Positions 38,185 through 53,661 are shown, numbered from the stretch's first letter. The stretch: DNA of 64,000 nucleotides from Microbacterium sp. VKM Ac-2870 (GCF_015350795.1 NZ_JADKSH010000002.1:62001-126000); one strand, 5' to 3'. Notes: generated by a model not told the origin, from the sequence alone. Program-made: numbers and translations.

Positions 38185-39659
38185 GTGCCGTGGTCGCCGA
38201 CATCGGCGCACGGCCCGGCGGTGGAGCGGATGCCGAACTGCGATCCGCCCGCGGATCGTTCGCCTGGCTGCGCGAGCGGGGGATGGGGGCGACGATCCTC
38301 GTTGCGGCCATCTCCGCGGCGTTCGGCGTGCTGCTGCTGACGGCGACCGGCTACATCGCCGCGTGGGCGCGGAGCGATCCCTACCTCGGCGACAGTGCCA
38401 CCGTCGCCGCCGTGCTCGGCATCCTCAGTGTTCTGCTGGTCGGCGTCGCGGTCTACGTCGCCGCGATCGTGACCGCCAACACCTTCGCGACGATCATCGC
38501 GGGCCGCACCCGCCAGATCGCCATGATGCGCCTGATCGGAGCCTCTGCGCGCACGCAGCGCCGGGAGGTCGGCCGTCAGGGGCTGATCGTGGGCGCGATC
38601 GGCGCGAGCATCGGGCTCATGGTCGGCATCGCCGCGGCTGCGGTGCTGCTGCGCGTCGCCGACATGGCCCTCGGCATCTCTCCGGGATACAGCGTGCTGC
38701 AGCCGGTGATGCTGGTTCCGGCCGCGGTGGTGGCGCTCACGACGTGGGCCGGGGCGTGGAGCGGATCTCGCCGCGTGCTGACGGTGACGCCCCTGCAGGC
38801 GCTCGCCGGCTCGGCGCCGCGTACCCACGAGCAGTCCCAATCCCGCGGGCGCAACGCCGCCGCCATCGTGCTGTTCGTCGTCGGTGCGGCGCTGCTGGCC
38901 GCCGGCGTGCTCGTGGGGTTCGTCTCCCCGCTCGGGGTCGTCGTCGCCTTCTTCGGCGGCATCCTCTCCTTCACCGGCCTGGCGCTCGGCGCCGTGCTGG
39001 TCATGCCGCCGCTGCTGCGTGCGACCGGGCGCCTTTTCGGACGCTCGACGACCGCACGGCTGGCCGCCGAGAACGCACTTCGCTACCCCGAGCGTGCGAG
39101 CCGCATGGCCATCGGCGTCGTGATGGGCGTGACGCTCGTCGTGATGTTCGCTGTGGCCAGCGACTCGGTCAAAGCCGTGATGACGGCGGCGGCGGGCGGA
39201 ACGGCGCCGGCGGAGATGAACCGCGTGCTCGACACGTTCGCGGCGATCATGATGGGCCTGGTCGCCGTGTCGGCGGTGATCGCGGCCGTGGGACTGGTCA
39301 ACCTGCTCACGATCGGCGTGGTGCAGCGACGCCGCGAGCTCGGGCTGCTGCGTGCGCTGGGGCTCACGTCGGGGCAGATCCGCCGCGTCGTGCTGCTCGA
39401 AGCCGTGCACGTGACCATCACCGCGCTCGCCTTCGGGCTGGTGCTCGGCATCGCCTACGGGTGGGTGGCGGCGCAGTCACTGCTGGGTGCGGTGTCGTTG
39501 CCGCCGGCGTTCTCGGCGCCCACGTTCGTCGCGCCCGCCGTCCCCGTGGTGCCGGTGCTGATCGTGGTCGCCGCGACCGCTGTCCTCACCGCCATCGCCA
39601 CGGTGGTGCCCACTCGGCTGGCGACGCGAGTGACAGCCGTGGAAGCGCTCGCCGAGTGA
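38181..39659 (+). CDS. FtsX-like ABC permease
   Basis: 492 residues. It has about eight membrane helices in two halves, with a MacB/FtsX core: IAMMRLIGASARTQRREVGRQ in the first half and RRRELGLLRALGLTSGQIRR in the second, both the coupling-helix pattern of FtsX-like permeases. The extracellular domain between the first two helices is short, unlike MacB. Target unknown; genes for kinase, regulator, ATPase and this permease form one functional module. A bidirectional hairpin follows directly. Confidence 0.93.
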   Translation: MSAVVADIGARPGGGADAELRSARGSFAWLRERGMGATILVAAISAAFGVLLLTATGYIAAWARSDPYLGDSATVAAVLGILSVLLVGVAVYVAAIVTANTFATIIAGRTRQIAMMRLIGASARTQRREVGRQGLIVGAIGASIGLMVGIAAAAVLLRVADMALGISPGYSVLQPVMLVPAAVVALTTWAGAWSGSRRVLTVTPLQALAGSAPRTHEQSQSRGRNAAAIVLFVVGAALLAAGVLVGFVSPLGVVVAFFGGILSFTGLALGAVLVMPPLLRATGRLFGRSTTARLAAENALRYPERASRMAIGVVMGVTLVVMFAVASDSVKAVMTAAAGGTAPAEMNRVLDTFAAIMMGLVAVSAVIAAVGLVNLLTIGVVQRRRELGLLRALGLTSGQIRRVVLLEAVHVTITALAFGLVLGIAYGWVAAQSLLGAVSLPPAFSAPTFVAPAVPVVPVLIVVAATAVLTAIATVVPTRLATRVTAVEALAE

Positions 39660-39663
39660 GACG

Positions 39664-39701
39664 CCGGGCGCCGCGGTCATGGCTTCGACCGCGGCGCCCG
39701 G
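39664..39701. terminator. Bidirectional hairpin terminator
   Basis: CCGGGCGCCGCGGTC (39664-39678) pairs perfectly with GACCGCGGCGCCCGG (39687-39701) over an 8-base loop, between two convergent genes. Confidence 0.8.
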
Positions 39702-39719
39702 GTCGTCTGCGCGATCGCG

Positions 39720-40232
39720 TCAGTCGTCGACGTCCGCCGTCTCGGGGTCGTACGCCCACGTCGGCGCGAGCGCGCGCAGCCGCGCGCCACGCCATTGCCA
39801 GGTCGCCCACAGCACAGGCCACAGGGCAGCGGCCGCCGCCCCGCCGATCACGAGGCGATCGCGCCACAGCGTCTTCGTCGGATCGCCCGGCGCCGGCGCG
39901 ACGGCCATCTGGTGGTCCCAGACGTCGAGGGCCGCGAGGGGCCCCGTCAGCGGAATACCGCTGTCACGGAAGACACGCACGCGCCCGTTCGCGTCGCTCG
40001 TGAACCGTTCGCTCACATGGATCAGCTGCTGACCGAGCGCAAGTGCGCCACCGAGGGTCATCTCCACCGGTACGTCGGCTCCCGGCTCGAGCCGGTTCGG
40101 CATCCCTTCGGCCGCCATGGGTACGAGTTCGACGAACGGTCCGTAGAGGTCGGCGACCGCGCGCGGAGAATGCAGCGCGCGCCACGCGGCATCCGCATCG
40201 CAGTCCAGCACCAGTTTCAGCATGATCCGCAT
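39720..40232 (-). CDS. SRPBCC-fold hypothetical protein
   Basis: 170 residues. The first 35 (MLKLVLDCDADAAWRALHSP, RAVADLYGP) match the start of START/Bet v1-like (SRPBCC) proteins, and a long amphipathic C-terminal helix (LWPVLWATWQWRGARLRAL) closes the ligand pocket. Ligand unknown. ATG 40232 is used because GAGACT ends 6 bases before it; ATG 40223 is the alternative. Divergent from the ComB-like gene with 37 bases between starts. Confidence 0.7.
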   Translation of the reverse strand: MRIMLKLVLDCDADAAWRALHSPRAVADLYGPFVELVPMAAEGMPNRLEPGADVPVEMTLGGALALGQQLIHVSERFTSDANGRVRVFRDSGIPLTGPLAALDVWDHQMAVAPAPGDPTKTLWRDRLVIGGAAAAALWPVLWATWQWRGARLRALAPTWAYDPETADVDD

Positions 40233-40257
40233 GCCGTCAGTCTCGCATCCGCGCCCG

Positions 40258-40263
40258 TAGCCT
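40258..40263 (+). promoter_or_regulatory. -10-like hexamer TAGCCT before the ComB-like gene
   Basis: TAGCCT ends 6 bases before ATG 40270; GGAGGA sits between them, directly touching the start, too close to act as a normal ribosome site. Confidence 0.5.
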
Positions 40264-40269
40264 GGAGGA

Positions 40270-40911
40270 ATGCCTTCTTTCTTCGATCAGGGTCGATATC
40301 AGGTGCGTATGGACTGGGGCCTCGAGGGCCTCGTCCGCGTCGCGCCGTCGGATGTCGTGATCGTCGTCGACGTGCTGCGGTTTTCGAGCACGGTGGCCCG
40401 CCGCCTCGACGCCGGTGAGACGGTGCCGCTGGATGCCGACGCGCACGCCGTGTCGCTGAACGGTGCCGCGCTGGCGGCGCGTGCCGCCGAGACCGGGGCG
40501 GTCGTGCTGCTGGGAGCTCTCGCGAGTGCGAGCGCGGTCGCGCGGGCGGTGCTCGCGGAGCAGCAGCGCCGCGCGGCGCGGACGAGCATCCTCGTGCTGG
40601 CCGCCGGCGAACTCGCCTCGCGGGAGGCGGATGCCGCGTTGCGCTTCGCGGTGGAGGACCTGTTGGGGGCGGGAGCCGTGGTCGATGCGCTCGGTGCGCT
40701 CGGCATCGACCACACCTCGCCCGAGGCGGCCGCCGCCTGCGAAGCGTTCCGCGGGCTGCGCCCGGCCGTGCGGCATCTGCTCACCGCGAGTGGATCGGGG
40801 CAGGAGCTGATCGAGCGCGGCGTGCGCGAGGAGGTGCTCGCCGCGGCGACGGTGGATGCCGCGGCATCCGCGCCGGTGCTGCGAGACGGCGTCTTTTCGC
40901 CGTACGTCTGA
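40270..40911 (+). CDS. ComB-like 2-phosphosulfolactate phosphatase family protein
   Basis: 213 residues. DVVIVVDVLRFSSTVARRLDAG is the conserved ComB motif, and the GELASREADAAL region also fits. ComB dephosphorylates 2-phosphosulfolactate in methanogen coenzyme M synthesis; bacterial relatives are widespread, and no other coenzyme M gene is seen here, so the real substrate is probably another phosphate ester. The chain is slightly shorter than typical (about 240). It contains one of the head-to-head GGATGCCG palindromes (40854-40869) near its 3' end. Confidence 0.8.
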   Translation: MPSFFDQGRYQVRMDWGLEGLVRVAPSDVVIVVDVLRFSSTVARRLDAGETVPLDADAHAVSLNGAALAARAAETGAVVLLGALASASAVARAVLAEQQRRAARTSILVLAAGELASREADAALRFAVEDLLGAGAVVDALGALGIDHTSPEAAAACEAFRGLRPAVRHLLTASGSGQELIERGVREEVLAAATVDAAASAPVLRDGVFSPYV

Positions 40912-40927
40912 GGCCGGCGGTCGGCCT

Positions 40928-40964
40928 GCGAGTGGCGGCCCGCGAGTGGCGGTTCGACTCGCGG
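40928..40964. terminator. Direct repeat and hairpin between convergent genes
   Basis: GCGAGTGGCGG occurs at 40928-40938 and 40942-40952. CCGCGAGT (40940-40947) pairs exactly with ACTCGCGG (40957-40964), a likely bidirectional terminator for the ComB-like and SprT-like genes. Confidence 0.5.
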
Positions 40965-41007
40965 CTGCGCCGCTCGCGAGGCGACCGGAGGCAACACGCT
41001 GCAGACG

Positions 41008-41517
41008 TCAGCGCTCCGCGCCGACCGTTTCGCGTGGGGTCATCGCGGCCCGTCGGGTCGCTGTCGAGATCTCGCGGCGCGTCCACGCGAACAAGAACCG
41101 GTCATCGAACGAGGGCGAGCACCGCGCGCACGATGTCGGCCGCGTGGCGCGTCGGTGGCGGTAGGCGACGTGACCGGCCGGGCACATGCCCACCCAGGGG
41201 GCGAGCTCGGTCGCCGTCTCGCCGTGATGCGTCGTGCCCCCCGTGTAGCCCAAGGTCCGGGCGACGCGTTTCCATGAGGATCCGTGACCGGCGCGGGGTC
41301 CGGCGAGCGCATGCGCGATCTCGTGCAGCAGTGTCTGCCGATTTGTCTCATCGTCGTACCGAGCCGCGAGATATCGCGAGACGGTGATGCGCTGCCGGGT
41401 GTAGTCGCAGGCGCCCGCACGCCGCTTGGCGTTGTCGAACGCGAACGTCCACGACGCGTCGAGATGCGCGTGGATGAGCGTCTCGGCCTCGCGCCGGACG
41501 ACGTCCAGATCGGTCAT
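41008..41517 (-). CDS. SprT-like zinc metalloprotease domain protein
   Basis: 169 residues from ATG 41517. The zinc motif HEIAH (His65, Glu66, His69) with a further His in GPRAGHGSSWKR is the SprT signature, and a C-terminal zinc-ribbon-like part (CPAGH, CARC) follows. SprT/Spartan relatives are linked to DNA-protein crosslink repair in eukaryotes; bacterial function is not settled. GTG 41523 would add two residues but lies within the spacer to the TAACGT hexamer. Confidence 0.88.
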   Translation of the reverse strand: MTDLDVVRREAETLIHAHLDASWTFAFDNAKRRAGACDYTRQRITVSRYLAARYDDETNRQTLLHEIAHALAGPRAGHGSSWKRVARTLGYTGGTTHHGETATELAPWVGMCPAGHVAYRHRRATRPTSCARCSPSFDDRFLFAWTRREISTATRRAAMTPRETVGAER

Positions 41518-41523
41518 GCGCAC

Positions 41524-41529
41524 ACGTTA
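41524..41529 (-). promoter_or_regulatory. -10-like hexamer TAACGT for the SprT-like gene
   Basis: On the minus strand TAACGT ends 6 bases before ATG 41517. The hexamer decides between that ATG and the GTG at 41523. Confidence 0.5.
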
Positions 41530-41546
41530 GTTCAGAGCGGCGACAC

Positions 41547-42068
41547 TCAGCTGGCGACGGCCGTGCGGCGACGGTCGGCGGCCTCGATGGCGAGCAGCGT
41601 CGATTCCAGCTGCTCCTCCGGGGCGCCTGCCTGCTGACGCAGGAAGAGGGCCCGCTTGAAATCGGCACGCGCCTCTGCGAAGTCCTCTGCGTCGTAACTG
41701 ACCTTGCCGCGGTGCTGGAAGGCGAAGGCGGCGAGGGCCGCCCAGCCCTGCCCCTCGGCCTCTTCGGCGCACGTCGTCAGTTCCTGGTGCGCCGCCGCGT
41801 AGGCGCCGCGCATCTGCAGCACGGTGGCGTGCAGGATGCGGGCGCGCAGGAGGTCTTTGCGGGTGCCGCCCATCCGTGCGACCCGAACCGACTGCTCGGA
41901 CACGACGAGCGACTCCTCGAGGCGGCCGAGCACCTTCAGCAGCCACACGCGCTCCAGCAGGGCGGCGAGGCTCCGCTGGTCTCCCAGCTCGTCGAGACGT
42001 TCCTGACAGCGGTGGGGCTCGACGATCTCGCGCAGGGTCTGCGGGTCGTATCCCTTGATGTAGCTCAT
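41547..42068 (-). CDS. TPR-like helical protein
   Basis: 173 residues, ATG 42068 with GGGGG upstream. At least three helix pairs of TPR type are visible (SLAALLERVWLLKVLGRLEE, LRARILHATVLQMRGAYAAA, ALAAFAFQHRGKVSYDAEDF). Soluble, no enzyme domain. It lies 29 bases upstream of the SprT-like gene on the same strand, yet that gene has its own -10-like element. Function unknown. Confidence 0.75.
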   Translation of the reverse strand: MSYIKGYDPQTLREIVEPHRCQERLDELGDQRSLAALLERVWLLKVLGRLEESLVVSEQSVRVARMGGTRKDLLRARILHATVLQMRGAYAAAHQELTTCAEEAEGQGWAALAAFAFQHRGKVSYDAEDFAEARADFKRALFLRQQAGAPEEQLESTLLAIEAADRRRTAVAS

Positions 42069-42174
42069 CGGCAGCCCCCTTCGTCGTGCTGGTCGCGCGG
42101 TCGTGCGGCGCGCTCATCCAGTGTCACCCGGTCGCGCCGACGAGAGCGTCTGCACACGCCGCTCGTGCGCATTC

Positions 42175-43038
42175 TCAGCGCTCGAAAACCGAGGCGGCGG
42201 GCTTCGGTGATGCGGTGGCGTCGGCATCCGTCGCCACGCGTGCCCCGCGCACGAACTCGTCCAACTCGGCCCCCTGAGCGACCTTCGCCGGGTGCGGGCC
42301 GGCGGCCATCAGGCGGGGCAGCCACTCCACCGGCAGTGGGCTCGGCGAGGCCGCGATGACGAGATTGCCGAAGCGGCGCCCCTTGAGTGTCTGCACCTCG
42401 GCGAGCACGATCACTTCGGGCAGCACGGCGCGGACGGTGGCCACCTCGCGGCGGGCGAAGGCCAGCCCCGCCCCGTCGGCCACGTTCACCAGGAGCACAC
42501 CGTCGGGCGCGAGCAGACCGGCAAGGATGCGGAAGTACTCGACGGTCGTGAGGTGCGCGGGCGTCTGGGCGCCGGCGAACACGTCCGACACGACGAGGTC
42601 GGCCGCGCCCTGCAGGCCGGCCGGCAGCCTGCTCGCGACGTCGCGCGCGTCGCCGATGCGCACCCGCACCTGCGCGCCGCGAGGCAGCGGCAGTTCGGCG
42701 CGCACGAGATCGATGAGCGGCTGCTCCAGCTCGATCACCTGTTGACGCGAGCCCGGCCGGGTGTGCTCGACGTAGCGGGGAAGAGTGAGGGCGCCCGCGC
42801 CGAGGTGGATCGCGGTGAGGGGCTGTCCCGGCATCCGGAGCCGGTCGATCACCGCGCCCATGCGAGCGATGTACTCGAAGTGCAGGTGGCTCGGGTCGTC
42901 GAGGTCCACGTGGGACTGCGGGGTGCCGTCGACGTCGAGCTCATGGCCGCCGGCGTACCGGCTGGGCACGACCCGCGCGATCGTTCCGTCCGACAGGCGC
43001 ACCTGCGGGCCGCCATCCTCCACGTGCGCACGGGCCAT
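42175..43038 (-). CDS. Spermidine synthase-like methyltransferase-fold protein
   Basis: 287 residues. HLGAGALTLPRYVEHTRPGS is the nucleotide-cofactor glycine loop, QQVIELEQPLIDLVRAELP the acidic residue that binds the ribose, and DLVVSDVFAGAQTPAHLTTVEYF the conserved block of polyamine synthases, where the first Asp is kept but the usual D-x-x-D pattern is changed. Proteins of this type in actinobacteria are annotated as spermidine synthase or fused MFS/spermidine synthase; no S-adenosylmethionine decarboxylase is adjacent, so polyamine synthesis is doubtful. Confidence 0.82.
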   Translation of the reverse strand: MARAHVEDGGPQVRLSDGTIARVVPSRYAGGHELDVDGTPQSHVDLDDPSHLHFEYIARMGAVIDRLRMPGQPLTAIHLGAGALTLPRYVEHTRPGSRQQVIELEQPLIDLVRAELPLPRGAQVRVRIGDARDVASRLPAGLQGAADLVVSDVFAGAQTPAHLTTVEYFRILAGLLAPDGVLLVNVADGAGLAFARREVATVRAVLPEVIVLAEVQTLKGRRFGNLVIAASPSPLPVEWLPRLMAAGPHPAKVAQGAELDEFVRGARVATDADATASPKPAASVFER

Positions 43039-43044
43039 GTGTCC

Positions 43045-43050
43045 ACGCTA
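43045..43050 (-). promoter_or_regulatory. -10-like hexamer TAGCGT for the spermidine synthase-like gene
   Basis: On the minus strand TAGCGT ends 6 bases before ATG 43038, the same hexamer as at the two-component and ABC promoters. Confidence 0.5.
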
Positions 43051-43101
43051 GTCGCGGGTCGGCGCGCCGCGAGCCGGGCCGCGGCGCGAGCCGCCGCGTT
43101 C

Positions 43102-43213
43102 GCGTTCCGTATTCAGTCCCTGCGGTGCGGTCTCGTGACCGCGGTGCGCCCGCGGTGCGTGTTTCCGCGGGTCGGGGAGCGGACGGCGCGCGCGGAGACT
43201 GAATACGGAACGC
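43102..43213. repeat. Dispersed palindromic element, copy 2
   Basis: Left arm 43102-43123 begins GCGTTCCGTATTCAGTC; the right arm 43191-43213 ends GACTGAATACGGAACGC. The arms pair over 22 bases with two mismatches and match copy 1 (18424-18521). The copies differ in inner sequence and length (about 112 against 98 bases). It lies between two divergent genes, upstream of both start-proximal hexamers. Confidence 0.85.
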
Positions 43214-43270
43214 AGATCGGCGGGGGTGAGCCCTGCGCGAGAGCGCCGGCACGGCCCGCGCGAACGCCGG

Positions 43271-43276
43271 TACGCT
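43271..43276 (+). promoter_or_regulatory. -10-like hexamer TACGCT before pxpA
   Basis: TACGCT ends 6 bases before the GTG at 43283 and supports this start over upstream in-frame codons, which would enter the hexamer. Confidence 0.55.
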
Positions 43277-43282
43277 CGGATC

Positions 43283-44038
43283 GTGGCGGCCATCGATCTC
43301 AACGCCGATCTCGGCGAAACGGTCGATGGGGTGCCCACGGCCGACGACGACGCGATGTTCGCGCTCATCTCGAGCGCGTCGATCGCGTGCGGAGGCCATG
43401 CTGGCGACGTCGAGGCCATGCGGGCCGCCGTCGAGCGCGCGACGCGCACGGGTGTCGCGATCGGGGCGCACCCGTCGTACCCCGACCGCGCCGGGTTCGG
43501 GCGTACGCGCCTCGCGATGGCGGAGGCCCATCTTCGGGCGAGCCTCGCTGACCAGCTCCGGGCGCTCGCCGCCGCGGGCGCCGACATCCGCTACGTGAAG
43601 CCGCACGGCGCGCTCTACCACGCGGTCCGGGGCGAGGCGGCGCACGCGCGCGCCGTCGTGGACGCCGTTGCCGAACTGTCCGTCGCACTCGGCCGCGCGT
43701 TGCCGATCCTAGGATTGGACGGTGTCATCGCCGCCGAAGCGGCCCGTGCGGGCCTGCCCTTCCTGCCGGAGGCGTTCCTCGATCGCGGCTACCGCTCCGA
43801 CGGCACGCTGGTGCCGCGCGGCGAGGCCGGCGCGCTCCTGCGCGATGTGCAACAGGTTGCGGCGCGCGCCGTGGGCCTGGCCCGCGACGGCGTGGTGGAG
43901 GCGGTCGACGGCCGTCTCGTCGTGACGGGCGCGGTTTCGCTGTGCCTGCACGGCGACTCGCCGGGCGCGGTGGAGATGGCCCGGGCGGTGCGCGTCGCTC
44001 TGGATGCCGCGGGCGTCGAGATCGCCCCGCCCTGGTAG
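43283..44038 (+). CDS. pxpA: 5-oxoprolinase subunit PxpA (LamB/YcsF family)
   Basis: 251 residues from a GTG start. IDLNADLGETVDG at the N-terminus, then SIACGGHAGD, GAHPSYPDRAGFGR, YVKPHGALYH and EAFLDRGYRSDGTLVPR are all conserved PxpA blocks. With PxpB and PxpC it opens 5-oxoproline (pyroglutamate) to glutamate with ATP. The partner subunits are encoded 13 bases downstream as one fused chain. Confidence 0.95.
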   Translation: MAAIDLNADLGETVDGVPTADDDAMFALISSASIACGGHAGDVEAMRAAVERATRTGVAIGAHPSYPDRAGFGRTRLAMAEAHLRASLADQLRALAAAGADIRYVKPHGALYHAVRGEAAHARAVVDAVAELSVALGRALPILGLDGVIAAEAARAGLPFLPEAFLDRGYRSDGTLVPRGEAGALLRDVQQVAARAVGLARDGVVEAVDGRLVVTGAVSLCLHGDSPGAVEMARAVRVALDAAGVEIAPPW

Positions 44039-44051
44039 GGGTGGCGGCCCG

Positions 44052-45650
44052 ATGAGCGACACGGTGATGAGCGAGGGCATCCGCCTCCGGAGCTTCGGCG
44101 AGCGGGCGGTCCTCGGCGAAGTGGACGACCTGGCCGCGGTTCTCGCCCTGCACGCGCGGCTCACGGCGACGCTGATGCCGGGTGTCGTCGATCTCGTGCC
44201 CGCGGCGGCGACAGTGCTGGTCGTCGTCGACCCCGCGACGCTGCCGCTCGCGACGGCGCGAGCGTGGGTCGCGGCGGCGGCGGCGGACAGCGCGGCTCAG
44301 CACCCGGCGGCGCCGCCGCGCACCGTCGAGGTGCCGGTCGTCTACGACGGCGATGACCTCGAGGTCCTTGCCGCCGAGCTCGGGATCAGCGCAGCGCGCC
44401 TGATCGCGGAGCACGTGGCGGCCCGGTGGACGGTCGCCTTCACCGGTTTCGCACCCGGGTTCGGCTATCTCGTGAGCGAGGAATGGCCCTACGACGTGCC
44501 GAGGCGCTCGCGCCCGCGGTCGCGGGTGCCGGCCGGCTCCGTCGCGCTCGCCGGACGCTTCTCGGGTGCGTACCCGCGGGCGACGCCCGGAGGGTGGCAG
44601 CTCATCGGCACGACGTCGGCGGTGCTGTTCGACCCGGATGCCGCGGCCCCCGCCCTGCTGCGGCCCGGCGACGCGGTCCGCTTCGTCCCGGGAGCCGCGT
44701 CGACGTCGCCGACGCCGGCCCGCATCGCCCCTTCCGCGCCGCCGCCGTCCCGCGCGCGAGACGGCGGGATCCGCGTGCTCGTCCCCGGACTTCTGGCCAC
44801 CGTCCAGGATCAGGGGCGAACCGGCGCCCTCGCGGCGGGAGTCGCGGTCTCCGGCGCCGCCGACCGTGCCGCGCTGCGCGCCGCCAATCGTCTCGTCGGC
44901 ACCGCGGAGCACGCGGCGGGCATCGAGGTGACGATGGGCGGGTTCCGTGCGGTGCGGGATGCCGCGGCATCCGCCGACGACCTGTGGTTCGCGATCGCGG
45001 GGGCCTGGGGCGCGATCTGCCTCGACGGGCGTGCGCTCGACCCCTACGCGGCGCACCGCTGGCCGGCGGGGGCGGAGCTGGCGATCGACTGGTTCGACCA
45101 CGGCGCCCGCGCCTACCTCGCCGTGCGCGGCGGCGTCGTCGCCCGGTCGCTGTTCGGATCGCGGGCGAGCGACACCCTCGCGGGTCTCGGCCCGCCCCCT
45201 CTCCGTGCGGGGGACGTGCTCGAGGTCGGCCACGACGTCTTCGGACCCGTGCCCGCCGCCGACCTTCGGCCCTGGGGCCCGCCGGCGGCGGAGCTTGAGA
45301 TCACGCTCGCTCCCGGACCGCGCGCCGATCGATTCGTCAGTCTCGATCCGCTGTTCCGCCAGGTGTGGACGGTGTCGGCGCAGGCCGATCGTGTCGGCAT
45401 CCGTCTCGACGGTCCGCCGCTCGTCCGTGCCGAGCGCCCGGACGGGACGGAGGAACTGCCGAGCGAAGGGATGCTGCCCGGCGCGATCCAGGTACCGCCC
45501 GACGGTCGCCCCGTGATCCTCGGTCCGGACGGTCCCGTCACGGGCGGCTATCCCGTCGTCGCGGTGGTGACGGATGCCGATCGCGATGCGCTCGGGCAGG
45601 CGCGGCCGGGCACCCGCATCCGCTTCCGGCACACCCGCGGCATCCTCTGA
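44052..45650 (+). CDS. pxpBC: Fused 5-oxoprolinase subunits PxpB-PxpC
   Basis: 532 residues from ATG 44052. Residues 1-220 are PxpB (allophanate hydrolase subunit 1-like): FGERAVLGEVDDL, AFTGFAPGFGYL and VPAGSVALAGRFSGAYPRAT. A Pro/Ser-rich linker near 220-240 leads into PxpC (subunit 2-like): GLLATVQDQGRTGALAAGVA, GAADRAALRAANRLVG and LPSEGMLPGAIQVPPDGRP. In E. coli the two are separate; fusions are common elsewhere. Residue blocks are complete, so the enzyme should be active. One head-to-head GGATGCCG palindrome is at 44957-44972. Confidence 0.93.
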   Translation: MSDTVMSEGIRLRSFGERAVLGEVDDLAAVLALHARLTATLMPGVVDLVPAAATVLVVVDPATLPLATARAWVAAAAADSAAQHPAAPPRTVEVPVVYDGDDLEVLAAELGISAARLIAEHVAARWTVAFTGFAPGFGYLVSEEWPYDVPRRSRPRSRVPAGSVALAGRFSGAYPRATPGGWQLIGTTSAVLFDPDAAAPALLRPGDAVRFVPGAASTSPTPARIAPSAPPPSRARDGGIRVLVPGLLATVQDQGRTGALAAGVAVSGAADRAALRAANRLVGTAEHAAGIEVTMGGFRAVRDAAASADDLWFAIAGAWGAICLDGRALDPYAAHRWPAGAELAIDWFDHGARAYLAVRGGVVARSLFGSRASDTLAGLGPPPLRAGDVLEVGHDVFGPVPAADLRPWGPPAAELEITLAPGPRADRFVSLDPLFRQVWTVSAQADRVGIRLDGPPLVRAERPDGTEELPSEGMLPGAIQVPPDGRPVILGPDGPVTGGYPVVAVVTDADRDALGQARPGTRIRFRHTRGIL

Positions 45651-45726
45651 ACCCGTCGCCGAGGGGCCTCTGAAGGACACGTCCGCGCGTTTATACCGCA
45701 GCATCCGAGGCTCGTCAAGAATCGAC

Positions 45727-45755
45727 TGGACATGGCGCGTCGCGCGGGCTATAGT
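45727..45755 (+). promoter_or_regulatory. rpoB promoter
   Basis: -35 TGGACA (45727-45732), 17-base spacer, -10 TATAGT (45750-45755). It is the best sigma-70-type promoter in the window. Transcription would start near 45762, giving a leader of about 160 bases with a small hairpin GCCCC-CGTCTCGTC-GGGGC and then AGCCC-N6-GGGCT directly before the ribosome site. Confidence 0.8.
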
Positions 45756-45923
45756 AGGTAGTTGCGCTCCCTTCCCCCATGCCCTCATATGGTGGTCGGC
45801 TTGTGCCTGCGTTGAATGAACGTGCCCCCGTCTCGTCGGGGCGTGTTGCGCAGGAGAGGAACGGAGCACTCCACCTGACGACAAGGAAACCAGCCCCCGC
45901 CCGGGCTCATGGAGGTAATCCCC

Positions 45924-49424
<3,501 letters not shown>

Positions 49425-49427
49425 CTC

Positions 49428-49485
49428 CTTCGACGGGCTCAGCACCCGCTGAGCCTCCGGCCTCCGGCCGCTGAGCCCGTCGAAG
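49428..49485. repeat. Palindromic element between rpoB and rpoC
   Basis: CTTCGACGGGCTCAGC (49428-49443) pairs perfectly with GCTGAGCCCGTCGAAG (49470-49485); the 26-base loop holds another GCTGAGCC and two copies of CTCCGGC or close variants. It begins 4 bases after the rpoB stop. A similar core (TTCGACGGGCTCAG) is known to me as a frequent intergenic repeat in several high-GC genomes. Confidence 0.85.
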
Positions 49486-49526
49486 CACCACCGATTTACA
49501 GAGCTTTCTGAGACACAGGAGAACCA

Positions 49527-53402
<3,876 letters not shown>

Positions 53403-53505
53403 TTGAGGCGAGCGGAGAACGAGCTCGCTCGTTCGACCGAGCCGATTGAGGTTGTCGAGCAACCCAGTCGCGAGAACAACTGAGTCGCTGACGCGACGCA
53501 GACCC

Positions 53506-53538
53506 GAAGGGCCCCAGGACAATCTCCTGGGGCCCTTC
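53506..53538 (+). terminator. rpoBC terminator
   Basis: GAAGGGCCCCAGGA (53506-53519), loop CAATC, TCCTGGGGCCCTTC (53525-53538): a perfect 14-bp stem about 100 bases after the rpoC stop. The stretch between (53403-53505) contains GGTTG-TCGAG-CAACC and decayed repeat-like sequence with ATTGAGG twice, but no gene. Confidence 0.85.
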
Positions 53539-53567
53539 CTCGTCCTCGCGGCCGCACCTCCTCCCGA

Positions 53568-53624
53568 GAGCCGCCACGTTTCGCCCGGGCCGCCACGATC
53601 CGCACGCACGAAACGTGGCGGCTC
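53568..53624. repeat. Palindromic element after rpoC
   Basis: GAGCCGCCACGTTTCG (53568-53583) and CGAAACGTGGCGGCTC (53609-53624) are exact reverse complements. The loop contains a third partial copy of the arm (GGCCGCCACG). Confidence 0.85.
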
Positions 53625-53661
53625 GAGCGGATCATTGCGGGTCGCGACGGAGGGGTCGAGT

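Noticed and set aside
45909..45923. ATG 45909 as start of rpoB
   Set aside because: This ATG overlaps the GGAGGT ribosome site, which is ideally placed for TTG 45924; actinobacterial rpoB commonly begins there.
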